Assembly: GCA_003255065.1 (NCBI GenBank)
Contig: QAOA01000512.1
Span: forward strand, 76,380 to 140,379
Source: Cercis canadensis
Taxonomy: Eukaryota > Streptophyta > Magnoliopsida > Fabales > Fabaceae
DNA length: 64,000 bases
Direction: 5' to 3'
Numbering within the stretch: the first letter of the stretch is position 1; every line of letters starts with the position of its first letter. Shown here one piece after another: positions 11,109 through 22,264 of this stretch. The notes under the pieces were generated by a model that saw nothing but the letters and a program-made list of their open reading frames with translations, was not told the DNA's origin and made no database searches. A program made the position numbers and the translations under genes.

Positions 11109-12060
11109 ATTAGGCAGACGAGTCAGGTTGTTACTGTCTGTTAATTTGCTTCCTTCGTCATCTTCGTTGTTATCATATAAGGGAGGATTTAAATAATCTT
11201 AATATTTTGTAAAACGTTTTTTTTTAATTCTCTTCGGAGTTGAATTCTATCATCAAGAGTTCCCCATTTACAGAGAAACTATTGTCAGTTAGAAATTCAC
11301 CTAATTCCTTTTTGGGTCTTCTGTTATGGAGACCTTTGTGTAATGTGTATTTTGAAGATATTAGATCTATATAAACACTGATTCAGGGAATTGGAGCCTT
11401 CCTTATAGAGTTGACAGTCATAGCAGTTTGCAATTGCCTCAAAACAACTGAGCATATCAAGAGTCCAATTTCACCAAGGTTTAGGTTGTATAAGCACAAT
11501 GAAATGATAATCATATTTCTCTTACGAGAACTCAGAAGTTAGAATTTTCCTTTCGCACGTAAATTATCACTATCCAACCTTAAAAAGAAAGGACAAAATG
11601 GATGATAGTTGGAAGAATGAATATTGGTTGAATTTTGATTTCATAGAAAAATCCAAGTTCAATTTGTTTTAGAAGCAAGTAAAACAAATAATTACAACAA
11701 TAACTATTTTACAAACAGGATTATGTAGAAAAAAAACAGATATCATTCAAGTTAAATGCACCTTGATTTGTTCAAAAGCTTTTTCTTTGAGAAAGAAAAT
11801 ACTAGCATGGAGATATGGTAAAAAGATGTCCAGTGTAAAAATACCACGTATCTACTGGCCAAAAAAAGAGTACCATGTATCTACTACGCCATGTAACACA
11901 ATAACAAAGATCTTAAAAATATTAATTTTACTTTTTAACATTCTAGTAACAAAACCACCATTAAAACACAGACCAAGAGAAAATAGGAAATGGGTTAACA
12001 ACGAATGACACACTAATCAGCCGCTTGAAAATGGCCACCCTGATTTCCCACAAAGAAAAC
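11109..12060. other. Intergenic / 3' side of the EF1-beta gene
   Basis: AT-rich sequence; the part next to 12060 would carry the 3' UTR of the elongation-factor gene. No other gene is supportable. Confidence 0.5.
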
Positions 12061-14115
12061 TTAAATTTTGTTGAAGGCAACAATGTCACAGCTCTGGACA
12101 TACTCGTTGCATGGCTCAACTGTAAGGTGTTCCTCAATAAGGTCATCAACGGATACAAGGTCATCAACGATAGTCATCATGATCTGCAGCTTCTTGATAC
12201 CATAACCAACAGGAACCAGTTTGGCTGCAACAATTGAAAAGCATTCGTTCAAATCATGATTCATTTAAGCTAAATGCATTATGTTTGTGAGAAACAGTAA
12301 GGTGATGAGAAGATGGACATACATGCTCCCCATAATAGACCGGGCTGCTCAATGGAACGAACAGCCTCTTCTAGCTTCTTCATGTCTGTCTCATCATCCC
12401 AAGGTTTGACATCGAGCAGAACAGAAGACTTCCCACCTATTAAATGTCATCATATTACAAAATCACTCAATTTCAGCGGCAGAAAAAGAAAAGTTGCAGA
12501 AAACAATCTAAGAGACAAGTTAGCCCAAATGACAACAAGCATTTACAACATGAAATCAGAAGCACACGTTCTAACAACCAGAAAGGCATGGCATGATTGC
12601 AATTAAGCGGATGACAAAAGTCCATAATCAATAATTTACTTTCCTCAAGATGCTTCACAAACAAAAAAATTTATAGTCAAAAGAAAGCTTACTCTCTTTC
12701 TTCTTTGCGGGTTTTTTAGTAGCCTCCCTTTCCTCTGCTGCCTTCTTTTCCTCTTCTGTCTCATCACCAAAGAGATCAAGGTCATCATCATCATCGGCTG
12801 CCTGCAAATTCAAATAGATCAGAATAAAATTAGTTGAAGTAATTGGCAGGGTTTGCTACCAAGCATTCTTGCCTTTTTCCCTTCATGGATACAAATGTAA
12901 ATAGTCTTTGGAAGAACTTTGATAATTTAAGGGTTAAGTTGCATTTTTTTTTATGTAATCAAATATGCAAGTTATCTAAGTATATGTTAAGTTGCATACT
13001 CATTAAACAAATTTAATAAAAAAATGTAACTTTTAATCTATCAAAGATGTAAGTTTTCCATAAACTATATAAATCTGTATTTATGCAGGGGAAAAAAGTA
13101 AAATCGCATGGCACTACATCCCAAAATTGGTATATTATCTACTTCTTATTCATATATGAGAGGTAATGCCAATGATCCATCCTTGATCCCCTTCAGCTTT
13201 ATGCTAGCTACTGTAAGAGTTGGACACTAGTTTCCAGTGTAAACTATTTGGTTGTCATATTAAAGTTTCCTGTGAAAGTTGAAGTGGACCAAGCTAAACT
13301 CTACTTCCTTCAATTCTTATATCTTAGCTACCAATAAAGTCACTGAGAAACTTAAAAGGTAAATATACAAACATGTGGTAATCATGATAGAGTGGCTCTT
13401 GATGGATGGTAACAAAATAAAGATATTATTTTTTCTGCAGATGAACAGCCAACTAATTTAAATTCAGGGGTTCACCTAAAATGTCTAACCCAATTGATTA
13501 CATACAATCATACTAAATTGGCTTCAACGAAGTAAGTTAAACATATCTCTGAAAAGAAAGCATTATAAATTGAATCAGATGCTTACAGCCTTGGCAGGAG
13601 CAGCTTCAGCTGGAGCAGCTTTGCCACCGAATCTTACTCCTTGAGCTTTACCAGGAAAGCTACTCATACAAACAAACAGCATACATTAAAATCAATACAA
13701 TTGAACGAAACCCAGTTACTTAAAAATCAACAAAATTGAACCAAACCAAGAGAGAGAAAAAAAAAATTCTGACCCAGTTGCAGACAGAGATAGCGGAACA
13801 AACCTTGCAGCAAGCTGGCTAGAGACGGCGTGGTACCACTTGCTAGCACTGGGGAAAGAGTCTCCTGGCTTCTCCAAAACAAATGCATAGACTTTGATAT
13901 CATCCTTCGTCAATTGATCCCTGAAAATCCAATCAAACCCAAGAGAGGTTACTTCAATTGATTCGCGAAAACAAAGTCTAAAAAAATTGCTTCTTCTTTC
14001 CCCTCACAAACGAAATTGAGAGAAATTACCCAGAAATATAGGTCTTCCCAGAAAGGAATTCATCGAGGGATTTGAGGCCCGATTCGGTGTGAAGATCTGA
14101 AAAGGTAACAGCCAT
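12061..14115 (-). CDS. EF1B: Elongation factor 1-beta (eEF1B GDP/GTP exchange subunit)
   Basis: Cytosolic guanine-nucleotide exchange factor that recharges eEF1A with GTP during translation elongation. Six exons with GT-AG borders: 14115-14030, 13920-13804, 13662-13587, 12801-12693, 12436-12323, 12224-12061. The total of 666 nt gives 221 aa with no breaks, which is normal for the plant family. The N-terminus is [20 protein letters not shown], followed by a GST-C-like helical part (to ~75), an Ala-rich stretch, the acidic linker [18 protein letters not shown] and a Lys-rich segment. The C-terminal EF1 exchange domain (~131-221) includes [26 protein letters not shown] and the end CDIVAFNKI. Exon phases all join in frame. 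The gene stands alone and is probably constitutive, consistent with the telobox-like motif upstream. Confidence 0.97.
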
Positions 14116-14224
14116 GACAGAGACGATAATGTCGCAGTTGAAGAGTGAAGTGAGAGTGAAGTCGAAGCAGCAGAGGCTTGCAGTCACCACGCAAAGAGAG
14201 AAAAGGTTCCTGTTCAATAATTGG

Positions 14225-14249
14225 TATTTATATTATTTGCAAACCCTAG
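14225..14249 (-). promoter_or_regulatory. TATA box and telobox-like motif of EF1-beta
   Basis: TATAAATA on the minus strand (14225-14232) lies ~110 bp before the ATG. Just upstream, 14241-14249 reads AAACCCTAG on the plus strand, one base from the telobox AAACCCTAA that is common in promoters of plant translation-machinery genes. Sequence match only. Confidence 0.5.
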
Positions 14250-14460
14250 ATCAGCTAAGAGTGAAGTGAATGGTATATACTATATTCTCAGGCTCCGACA
14301 CCCGCACCCTCCATCAGCCAATAAATAAATAAAAATTATGTGACCTACATACATATTATGCCTTTTTATTTTATTTTTTCCTTTTCATTTCTTTATAGTA
14401 AACCTTTTTTAAAAAAAAAAATTAGACTGTAAAATTTAAGGTAAATATTTGAGTTTAACC

Positions 14461-14857
14461 TGAATTATATTTTTATTTCTAAAATTTAGGTTTTTAAGTT
14501 TTAAATGAGTTATTTTAGTATTTTTTACTCATTTTGTTCTTAAACTTTTAATGCGTATAAACTAGTTAATTTTATCTTTGATTACATGACCTTTTTTATT
14601 AACATAGCACACATAATTGATTTAGATGATTTTCAATAAATTGAGCTCCAAAATTCAAGTTCTTATTCTTTTAATATTTTAAATACAAAATTTTAGCTTC
14701 TTCTATTTAAGGAAAAAAAATTCATATTAAGAAACAAATTGGTTTAACATGAAACTAATGTATTCAATGAAACTTATTTAGTGTTTTTGAGTAATAATTC
14801 AATTAGTCAATATACTCATATTCAAAAGAAATTAGTTTTACATATTATTTAGTATCA
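14461..14857 (+). repeat. 397-bp direct repeat, left copy (flanks viral insert)
   Basis: Starts TGAATTATATTTTT and ends TTTAGTATCA. By eye it matches 17152-17548 at every base and has the same length. It is AT-rich and noncoding. The preceding sequence (AAATATTTGAGTTTAACC) reads as smooth continuation of similar AT-rich DNA, suggesting that this copy is the original host sequence. Confidence 0.92.
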
Positions 14858-17151
14858 TTCAAGAAGAATCTCAAACAGAAGCCTCCTCTGACCATGAATC
14901 TATAGGACAACCTTGTGACATTGGAACTAATACAATATGTGGCAATTGTAAAGAATGTAGGGATGGAAGAACGTGTAAAAGTCAGAGTATTAATGTATTA
15001 AATAAAACTTCAAATCCGAGGATAACTTTACAATTAATAGACGAATTAGAAGACCCCAACCTTAAAAAACATTATTTAGAACAATTAAAAAGGGAATTAG
15101 AATCCGAAGAAGAGAAAGAGAGACTAGAACCCTATAATTTAGGAAAAATATTTCAACAGTTTCAAACAAAACCCTCTACAAGTCAAATCTCTATTCAAGA
15201 TTTACAATATGAGATTAGTCAATTAAAAGAAGATATAAAAGAATTAAGATTAAAAGACTAAGAATTGGAAACTCAATTAATTCATTTTACAAAAAAGGAT
15301 GAAGAAGATAAAATCGAAGTCTCAGATGATAACTATTTAAATACTATCAGTCGAATCCAATTTCAAAAATGGTATTGTATAATTAATTTAGTCATAAATA
15401 ACAGTTTTAACAAAAATCTCATAGCTTTGTTAGACTCTGGAGCCGATCAAAATTGTATTTAAGAAGGACTAATACCTATCCAATATTATGAAAAAACATT
15501 TGAAAAACTACATGGAGCCAATGGAATGAGATTACAAATAGAATATAAACTATCCAAAGTTCACATATGTAATCAAGGTATATGTTTCAAAAATACCTTT
15601 CTTCTAAAAAAAGACATGAGAGAACAATTAATTTTAGGAACTCCTTTTTTAACTCAAATTTATCCTTTTAAAGTAAACCATAATGGAATACAAACAATAG
15701 TTTTAGGTCAAAACGTAAACTTTGATTTTTTATCATCCCCAAAACTAAAGGAAATTAGCAATTTACAAAATAACATAATTTCCTCCTTAAACTTAATTTA
15801 TTCTAAAAAACAACAAATAAACTTCTTAACTAAAGAAGTCCATTATAAACGAATAGAAGAACAATTACAAACTTCTATAGTAAAACAAAAAATAGAATTA
15901 ATACAAAAACAATTCGAAAAAGAAATTTGTGCTGAGATCCCAAATGCTTTCTGGCAAAGAAAAAGACACATAGTTAACCTTCCCTATGAAAAAGATTTCA
16001 ATGAAAGAAATATCCCCACCAAAGCTAGACCAATACAGATGAATAACGAATTATTAGCTTACTGTAAGAAAGAAATTCAAGAACTCTTAGATAAAAAATT
16101 AATCAGACCAAGCAAATCCCCTTGGAGTTGTGCAGCCTTTTATGTTCAAAATCAAGCCGAATTAGAACGAGGAGCACCTAGATTAGTAATTAACTATAAG
16201 CCTTTGAATAAAGTACTTCAATGGATAAGATATCCCATTCCAAATAAAAAGGACCTTATAGGAAGATTATATAATGCCTCAATATTTTCAAAATTTGATA
16301 TGAAATCAGGTTTCTGGCAAATACAAATTACTGAAGATGATAAATATAAAACAACCTTTACAGTCCCTTTTGGACACTATGAATGGAATGTTATGCCATT
16401 TGGTTTAAAAAATGCCCCTTCAGAATTTCAAAACGTAATGAATGATATTTTTAATCCTTACACTCATTTTTCTATAGTCTATATAGACGATGTCCTAATC
16501 TTTTCTAATTCTTTAGAACAACACTTCAAACATTTGAAGACTTTCTTTCATATTATAAAAGAAAACGGGTTAGTTGTTTCAGCAAAAAAGATGAAATTAT
16601 TTCAAACTAAAGTTAGATTCTTAGGACATGATATATATCAAGGCAAGATAAAACCAATTAGTAGATCAATTGAGTTTGCTGATAAATTTCCTGAAGAAAT
16701 TAAAGACAAAAAACAACTTCAAAGATTTCTAGGATGTCTAAATTATGTTTCTGATTTCATACCCAATCTTAGAATAATTTGTAAACCTTTATTTAAAAGA
16801 TTAAAAAAGAAACCACCAGGTTGGGAATTCCAAATAAAATCTCTAGTCAAACATCTCCCATGTTTAAGAATTCCAAATCCCAATGCCTCAATGATAGTAC
16901 AAACAGATGCCTCAGATCTAGGATATGGAGGCGTATTAAAACAAAATCTCAATAATAAAGAGCAAATTGTTCGTTATCATTCAGGTTCTTGGATTGAAAG
17001 TCAAAACAAATATTCTACTATAAAAAAGAAAATTTTGTCTATTGTTTTGTGCATCTCAAAGTTCCAAGATGATTTAATAAATAAACAATTTCTATTGCGG
17101 ATAGATTGCAAAGCTGCAAAAGACGTTTTACAAAAAGATGTTCAAAATCTA
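14858..17151 (+). pseudogene. Endogenous caulimovirid (pararetrovirus) pol fragment, broken
   Basis: One reading frame crosses the whole 2,294-bp insert and is interrupted by two TAA stops (15259-15261 and 15460-15462). In order it shows a Cys-rich stretch (~14914-14980), a retropepsin-type protease site (LLDSGA, ~15430), a reverse transcriptase with SKFDMKSGFWQI and the catalytic YIDDVLIFS (~16480-16510), and the start of an RNase H domain (QTDASDLGYGG, ~16900). RNase H is cut off at the right border; movement protein, full coat protein and the intergenic region are absent. The stop at 17152-17154 comes from the first bases of the right repeat. The layout is that of Caulimoviridae polyproteins rather than LTR retrotransposons; no genus is assigned. 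With two stops and both ends missing it cannot be functional. Confidence 0.88.
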
Positions 17152-17548
17152 TGAATTATATTTTTATTTCTAAAATTTAGGTTTTTAAGTTTTAAATGAG
17201 TTATTTTAGTATTTTTTACTCATTTTGTTCTTAAACTTTTAATGCGTATAAACTAGTTAATTTTATCTTTGATTACATGACCTTTTTTATTAACATAGCA
17301 CACATAATTGATTTAGATGATTTTCAATAAATTGAGCTCCAAAATTCAAGTTCTTATTCTTTTAATATTTTAAATACAAAATTTTAGCTTCTTCTATTTA
17401 AGGAAAAAAAATTCATATTAAGAAACAAATTGGTTTAACATGAAACTAATGTATTCAATGAAACTTATTTAGTGTTTTTGAGTAATAATTCAATTAGTCA
17501 ATATACTCATATTCAAAAGAAATTAGTTTTACATATTATTTAGTATCA
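17152..17548 (+). repeat. 397-bp direct repeat, right copy (flanks viral insert)
   Basis: Matches 14461-14857 throughout by eye, same orientation, period 2,691 bp. The viral frame stops exactly at its first codon. The ends are TG...CA as in an LTR, but the 5-bp flanks differ (TAACC left, CAATA right) and no primer-binding site or polypurine tract sits inside the borders. Confidence 0.92.
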
Positions 17549-19040
17549 CAATATATCATACTAGTTGAGGTGATAAAACTTGAATCATACATAAAAAAAG
17601 TTAATGATCCACTAAAACGTGTAAATAGCATTACTTCATAGTTAATGGTAGGAAGTTTTTAAGGACTGAAGTTTAAAAAATGATATATGTACCTAATATT
17701 GCATACTATGTTCTTTTATGTGTTTCAAGATTACAACTCTCCAAGAAGAAAGAGATATGCATATATAGAGAAAACACAAAAGCGTGTTGGTTGCTCTTCT
17801 TTTTTCTTCCCTACCTTATGGGAGTCTGCACATTATACATTGATCAAGGAATGAATCAAGAATTGAAAATAAACCAAATGAAACATTGATGGATTGATTC
17901 AATCGGTTTCATATATTCCCTTGATGTGTAATATTTTGGAACCAAACAAGGTTGATTAAGTTCAAAGGCTAATGTCCTTGCTACAAGGGCAAAGCTGCAA
18001 CGTAAGGATTGGTTTGGTACTGCTTATTAGAAGTGATTTATGCTTTTATAAGCACAAATGCTAAACTTTGTATTGTGCTTATCAAAAGCACAAGTTATTA
18101 GCATTGAGTAATACCCAACTACTAAGTCCAGCTTCCAAAAAGTAAAATAAAATTAAATGATCTGTGATAAAGTGATATTGAGAATTTTTTCAGGGTTTAC
18201 AAGTATTGTGTTTAAATTTAAAGTCGTAGCCAAAATATACAGAAAAAAAAAGATAGATCAAAATAAAAAATTAATTTTTTTTTTTTTTGGTTAGAAACAG
18301 AGTATATGACTTTGATAGATGGATTAATTTAATTTGAGATGTTATATAAAATTTGAGAAAAAATATTTCTAAGTTCTAAAACCTTGAAAAAAGGATAGAG
18401 AAATTTGGGTATCTTGTAAAATCACCAAAATATTTTTTATTTTTATGTAATTATTTTATTTATATATATATGGTTATTATGTATAAAATAAATAGTTATT
18501 TTATTTAATAATGTGATAATTATAATTAAATATAAACAAAATAATCACATATATAAATAAAATAACCAATATTTTTATCATTTATAACATAATTATACTT
18601 CTCCGTCTTTTCGACAAAATTCTAGTTCTTAAGAATAATTTCTCCTAAAATTTATTGACCTGTAAAATGTGATAAACTCATTTTCTTCCATAACCAATAT
18701 ATTTCTAGAGCCCCATGGTCCCCATCCTATGGGAACACTTCCAAATATTAAATTGGTTATAATTATCACTATTGCTACCACCACCACCGCCATCACCTTA
18801 ACTACTCATCACCACTAATCTCTGCCCTTACTGCCACTGCTAGTGTGCCACCATCACAACTTTTATTGGAGAGAATCCCAAATACCAATATCAGAGACAT
18901 GCACCATGAAGCCACATAAATAAACTCATTCTTTTTGGGTATGATAGAGAAAGGAAAACAACACCGTTTCCTTTGATCAATTAACCATGATGTTTTACTT
19001 TATTTTAGTTTTATTTCACTTCTTTCTTAAGTGCAGCAAA
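17549..19040. other. Intergenic; AT-rich, low-complexity patches
   Basis: About 18000-18125 contains complementary phrases (GTGATTTATGCTTTTATAAGCACAAATGC and TGTGCTTATCAAAAGCACAAG) that could be a small foldback relic. About 18440-18560 is very AT-rich and self-complementary (TTATTTTATTTATATA). About 18775-18860 is CCA/CAC-rich. No gene is supported. Confidence 0.4.
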
Positions 19041-19765
19041 CTAGTTCATCAAATTCCTTGAAGCCATTAGTGGCATCTTTAAGCTCTGAGAGCCGGAAAA
19101 CTTGAGGCATCCCAGGACAGGAACCTGTAGAAGGGGAAGAGTGAAGACCAACATTCATGTCATTTTCCTGCTCTGGTTTTGCCCATGCAAGATTTGGATT
19201 GTTTCTAGCCCCCTGCGACTTTCGTGGTAAACAAATGAGGGAGAAGACACCCGCAAGTTAATATCAGTATGAAACCAAAAGCAGAGGAACCAACTATGAT
19301 CAATAATCTACGAAATGATTCCAACGCTTCTGATGCAACAGTGCAGATGATTGAAGTTAACAAACATCCCAACAAGAGCTGCTTTGGCAAAGAGAATAAA
19401 CGGTGCATACTCTATCAGCATTCTCAGTACATGGACTAGACAAGAAGAAACCTTGAGAACAATTTGACCCACAAGGTGAGCAAATCCTCAAATCTTTTCG
19501 AACGCAGAGGCTTGTTAAATCCGGTTCATTCAGAACACTCACATTGAAAGCAAATTCCCCTTCGTTATAGGGACTAACTCTGCAGAGACCCGGACTAGAC
19601 AATTCCAGTGGAGGATCAAAATCAGGCTTCGATGCATTGACCAACCAGCAATCATCATCTTCTCTGATACCGCAGGTTGTATAATCTGAAGACGCAATTG
19701 CCATAAATCCAGAACCTGTTGGAACTATAGAGGAATTGGGGATGAGGGTAATGGGTAAAAGAGAT
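19041..19765 (-). pseudogene. CRINKLY4-related receptor kinase (CCR-like) fragment
   Basis: Intact relatives are plasma-membrane receptor kinases with RCC1-like repeats, a TNFR-like Cys-rich region, a TM helix and a kinase. Here only the middle survives: the end of the RCC1-like ectodomain (GFMAIASSDYTTCGIRED), the Cys-rich part (LCVRKDLRICSPCGSNCSQG), a TM segment (RRLLIIVGSSAFGFILIL) and the juxtamembrane FRLSELKDATNGFKEFDEL. It breaks off just where the glycine-rich loop of the kinase should begin. A stop after CWDVC (about 19357), a frameshift near 19390, a stop after KVAGG (about 19205) and another frameshift in the juxtamembrane part show that it is dead. The N-terminal ectodomain is also missing. 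Confidence 0.85.
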
Positions 19766-19866
19766 ATTTAACATTTTAAAAAAATTTCTCATGTGATGGA
19801 AATTTTTTTGTGGGAAACTTCTCAGAAATCCTACTTGCTGAGAATATTTTTTTGGAACTTGTCTTA

Positions 19867-20688
19867 GGCCTGTTTGGTTTGACTGTTTTCTGTTTCCATT
19901 TTCAATAAAAATGGAAATAAAGCTAAAAATATTTTTGGTCGAATATAAGTGAAAATGTTTTCATTGAAAACATTGGAAATATTTCTAAAAATTAGTGAAA
20001 AATTGGAAACATCTTTTAGACGTCTGTTTTTTTATTAATGACTGGTGGCATACTTGTAATTCATGTCACTTTTTTTTTCTCCTTTAAATTTCTATTTCTT
20101 CTACATGCAAACGTTTCCCTAGCCATCTACGACTTGTAGCTTTCATCCACTCAATTCTCTCACATGCTGTACTGAAGAATTTCAAAAAATGGAAAATAAA
20201 AAATAACAGTAAATGAAAATCAGTTATGACTCACCATAGCCAAGGAGAATGGAGTTTGTGGAGGCCAGAAGAGCACAAAAGAGTGTGAACCTGTTGAGGC
20301 GAGGTGCTGCTTTTGTTTTGTGCAGTGATGTCCATTTCTTCCTTTTGGTACTGGGATTGCAGATTTGTGAAAGGTGGATGAATTGCTTGTGTGAGTGAGG
20401 AAGAGGAAGACGATGAGGAAATGGTGGGGTTGAAGAGAAGAATGGGTGTTGGGTCAATGGGGTTGTGGTTGAGGAGGAAAGATGATGCAGCATATTGCAG
20501 AGGAAGAGAATAAGGGAGGAGATGAAGTGGTTGACACTGTGACGTCAAAGCCGGTTGAAAATAAAATAGAAAACAATTTGCAATTTTACAAACTAAACAT
20601 ATTTTTTAAGTCTGAAAATAAGAAAATAGAAATGCATTTTAAGAAATAAAAATTAAAAATGAAAATATTTTTCAAAGCAAACATGCCC
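19867..20688. mobile_element. Tourist-like MITE enlarged by captured gene sequence (822 bp)
   Basis: Flanked by TTA on both sides (19864-19866, 20689-20691), the PIF/Harbinger target preference. The left end GGCCTGTTTGGTTTGACTG and the right end, reverse-complemented, GGGCATGTTTGCTTTG match the two ends of the 279-bp MITE at 21239-21517, in opposite orientation. For example, both contain CTGTTTTCTGTTT and TGAAAATGTTTTCATTGAAA. Between the two MITE halves lie ~500 bp not found in the short copy, including a polyol-transporter exon. This looks like a Pack-type capture by a MITE. Confidence 0.7.
20235..20335 (-). pseudogene. Polyol/monosaccharide transporter exon 1 fragment inside MITE
   Basis: The minus strand has ATG GACATCACTGCACAA at 20335, a few codons of acidic/polar leader, then, after a one-base frame change, PRLNRFTLFCALLASTNSILLGY. 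This is the first-helix signature of plant polyol transporters (family style: ALLAS..SILLGYD). The exon ends at a GT donor (TATG|GTGAGTC, 20235/20234) in the phase used by this family at its first intron. No downstream transporter exons follow. The frameshift and the location within the MITE make it a captured, non-functional fragment. Confidence 0.6.
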
Positions 20689-20999
20689 TTAATTTTTCAA
20701 GTTGTAATTTTAAGGAAACTAAAAAAAATTCATATATCAAATGCCACCTAATATTAAGGTTTTCTATTGAGAGTTTTTGAAAGTTTTATTATATACAATG
20801 TAATCATTATCGCTTCAAAACCAACTATTTTATTGTTTCCCTCATGCCATTTCTAACACTTACACTACCAAATTACTTCTGTGATGTTTTGTAGTGGGAT
20901 AAATAATGATAAATAACATTTTTCTTATTTTAAACTACTAGATAGATATCAAATGATGTTGATACTAAAATTGTCTTCGTTGCTAGCTTGTTCTATGTT

Positions 21000-21200
21000 T
21001 GAACATGGAGTAACTAGATCTAATAGTAGTCCATCATAATGTCTTCAAAGGAATACCTCTGTGATTCATCACTTGGTACCTCACGAAAGAGGTACCAGGT
21101 TCAAATTTCATTGGGTGCATGTGAAGTGAAATTTTGAGAATGAATAGACAACTATCTCTATTGTGTAGCCTCTAATAAAAATAAATAAATAAAATAAAAA
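21000..21200 (+). mobile_element. SINE-like sequence (candidate)
   Basis: Contains GGTACCAGGTTCAAATTTC (21091-21109), close to a pol III B box (GGTTCAAATCC), and ends with a repetitive A-rich tail AATAAAAATAAATAAATAAAATAAAA (about 21173-21200). The A box is poorly preserved and no target duplication was found. Alternative: chance tRNA-like match. Confidence 0.4.
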
Positions 21201-21238
21201 GTCTAGAATAAATATTTGTCAAACCCATAAGCAAGTTA

Positions 21239-21517
21239 GGGGCCGTTTGGTTTAGAAAATGTTTTCATGTTTTCATTTCCTATTTTCATTTCTTGAAATA
21301 TGTTTTCATTTTTATATTTTTATTTTAAAAAAAACGGTTAATTTTTGAAAATAGTGAAAACGTCTTTTAGACGTTTCCAGTTTTCTACCAATTTTTGGAA
21401 ACATTTTCAATGTTTTCAATGAAAACATTTTCATTTATACTCAACCAAACATATTTTTGACTTTATTTTCATTTTCAATGAAAATGAAAACAGAAAACAG
21501 TCAAATCAAACAGACCC
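21239..21517. mobile_element. Tourist-like MITE, 279 bp, TTA target duplication
   Basis: TIRs GGGGCCGTTTGGTTT (left) and GGGTCTGTTTGATTT (right, reverse-complemented), flanked by TTA at 21236-21238 and 21518-21520. Extended subterminal self-complementarity (ATGTTTTCAT / ATGAAAACAT). Same family as the 822-bp element at 19867-20688. Noncoding. Confidence 0.82.
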
Positions 21518-21583
21518 TTAGTGATTTTGTCATAGAAAAAATGCGTTATAACAATCCTATTACCCAAAAAAAAAAAAAAAAAA

Positions 21584-21619
21584 NNNNNNNNNNNNNNNNN
21601 NNNNNNNNNNNNNNNNNNN
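21584..21619. other. Assembly gap (36 N) in poly-A
   Basis: Run of N preceded by an A-run and followed closely by more A-rich sequence; the true length is unknown. Confidence 0.98.
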
Positions 21620-22130
21620 CAAAAGCAAACTGAAAAAAAATCAAAAACACCCAAAAAAAAAAAAAAAAAAGTAACAAAGTACAGTTTTAGAACAATTGGG
21701 ATTAATTAGAAGAATGGGTGTATCAATAAGGACATACGCTCAAAATGGAAGGGTTCAATACCCCAATGTAAACGATGGGGATTTAATTAGAATGGGAACA
21801 ATAATTCTTAGTAACGTGACAAAAAAAAGGCAATTTGGATTTTGGATTGACCAATGACTTAACCACCTAACTTAATTTCAAATTAGTAAATCATATTAAC
21901 CAAAGCCACGTTCGGCAAAATTAAATAATTTTTTAACGGCCTCGGTTATAGCTGTGCCACCTGTTACAAATAACAATCCTCATGGAAAATGATGGACAAT
22001 GAACAAGATTTATCATATTCACACCGTCTACCACGCACAAAAATCCAAGAGAAAACTTGCCTTTCAGCTTTTAGCTACTGATATTTATCCACAAAGCTGG
22101 AATGTACAAGCTAATGGCATAGCAATTTCG

Positions 22131-22236
22131 TTACTTAACCAAGAAAATGCTTTCTTGTTATCTTGACTCTCTAAATTCCTTTGTTACTTAACCAAGAAAA
22201 TGCTTTGTTCTTAGCTTAGCTCTCTAAATTCCTTTG
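22131..22236 (+). repeat. 53-bp tandem duplication, two copies
   Basis: Units 22131-22183 and 22184-22236 both start TTACTTAACCAAGAAAATGC and end CTCTCTAAATTCCTTTG, with a few differences between. They lie upstream of the USP-kinase gene, possibly in its promoter or leader. Confidence 0.85.
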
Positions 22237-22264
22237 TATTGGTACTAATAAGAGAATCACACAA

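Noticed and set aside
14461..17548. LTR retrotransposon with 397-bp LTRs (TG...CA ends)
   Set aside because: No matching 5-bp target duplication, no tRNA primer site after the left copy, no polypurine tract before the right copy. The interior is a truncated caulimovirid frame without integrase or gag. Kept only as an alternative.
17680..17889. 69-aa plus-strand ORF
   Set aside because: AT-rich chance frame with no domain, repeat or neighbour evidence.
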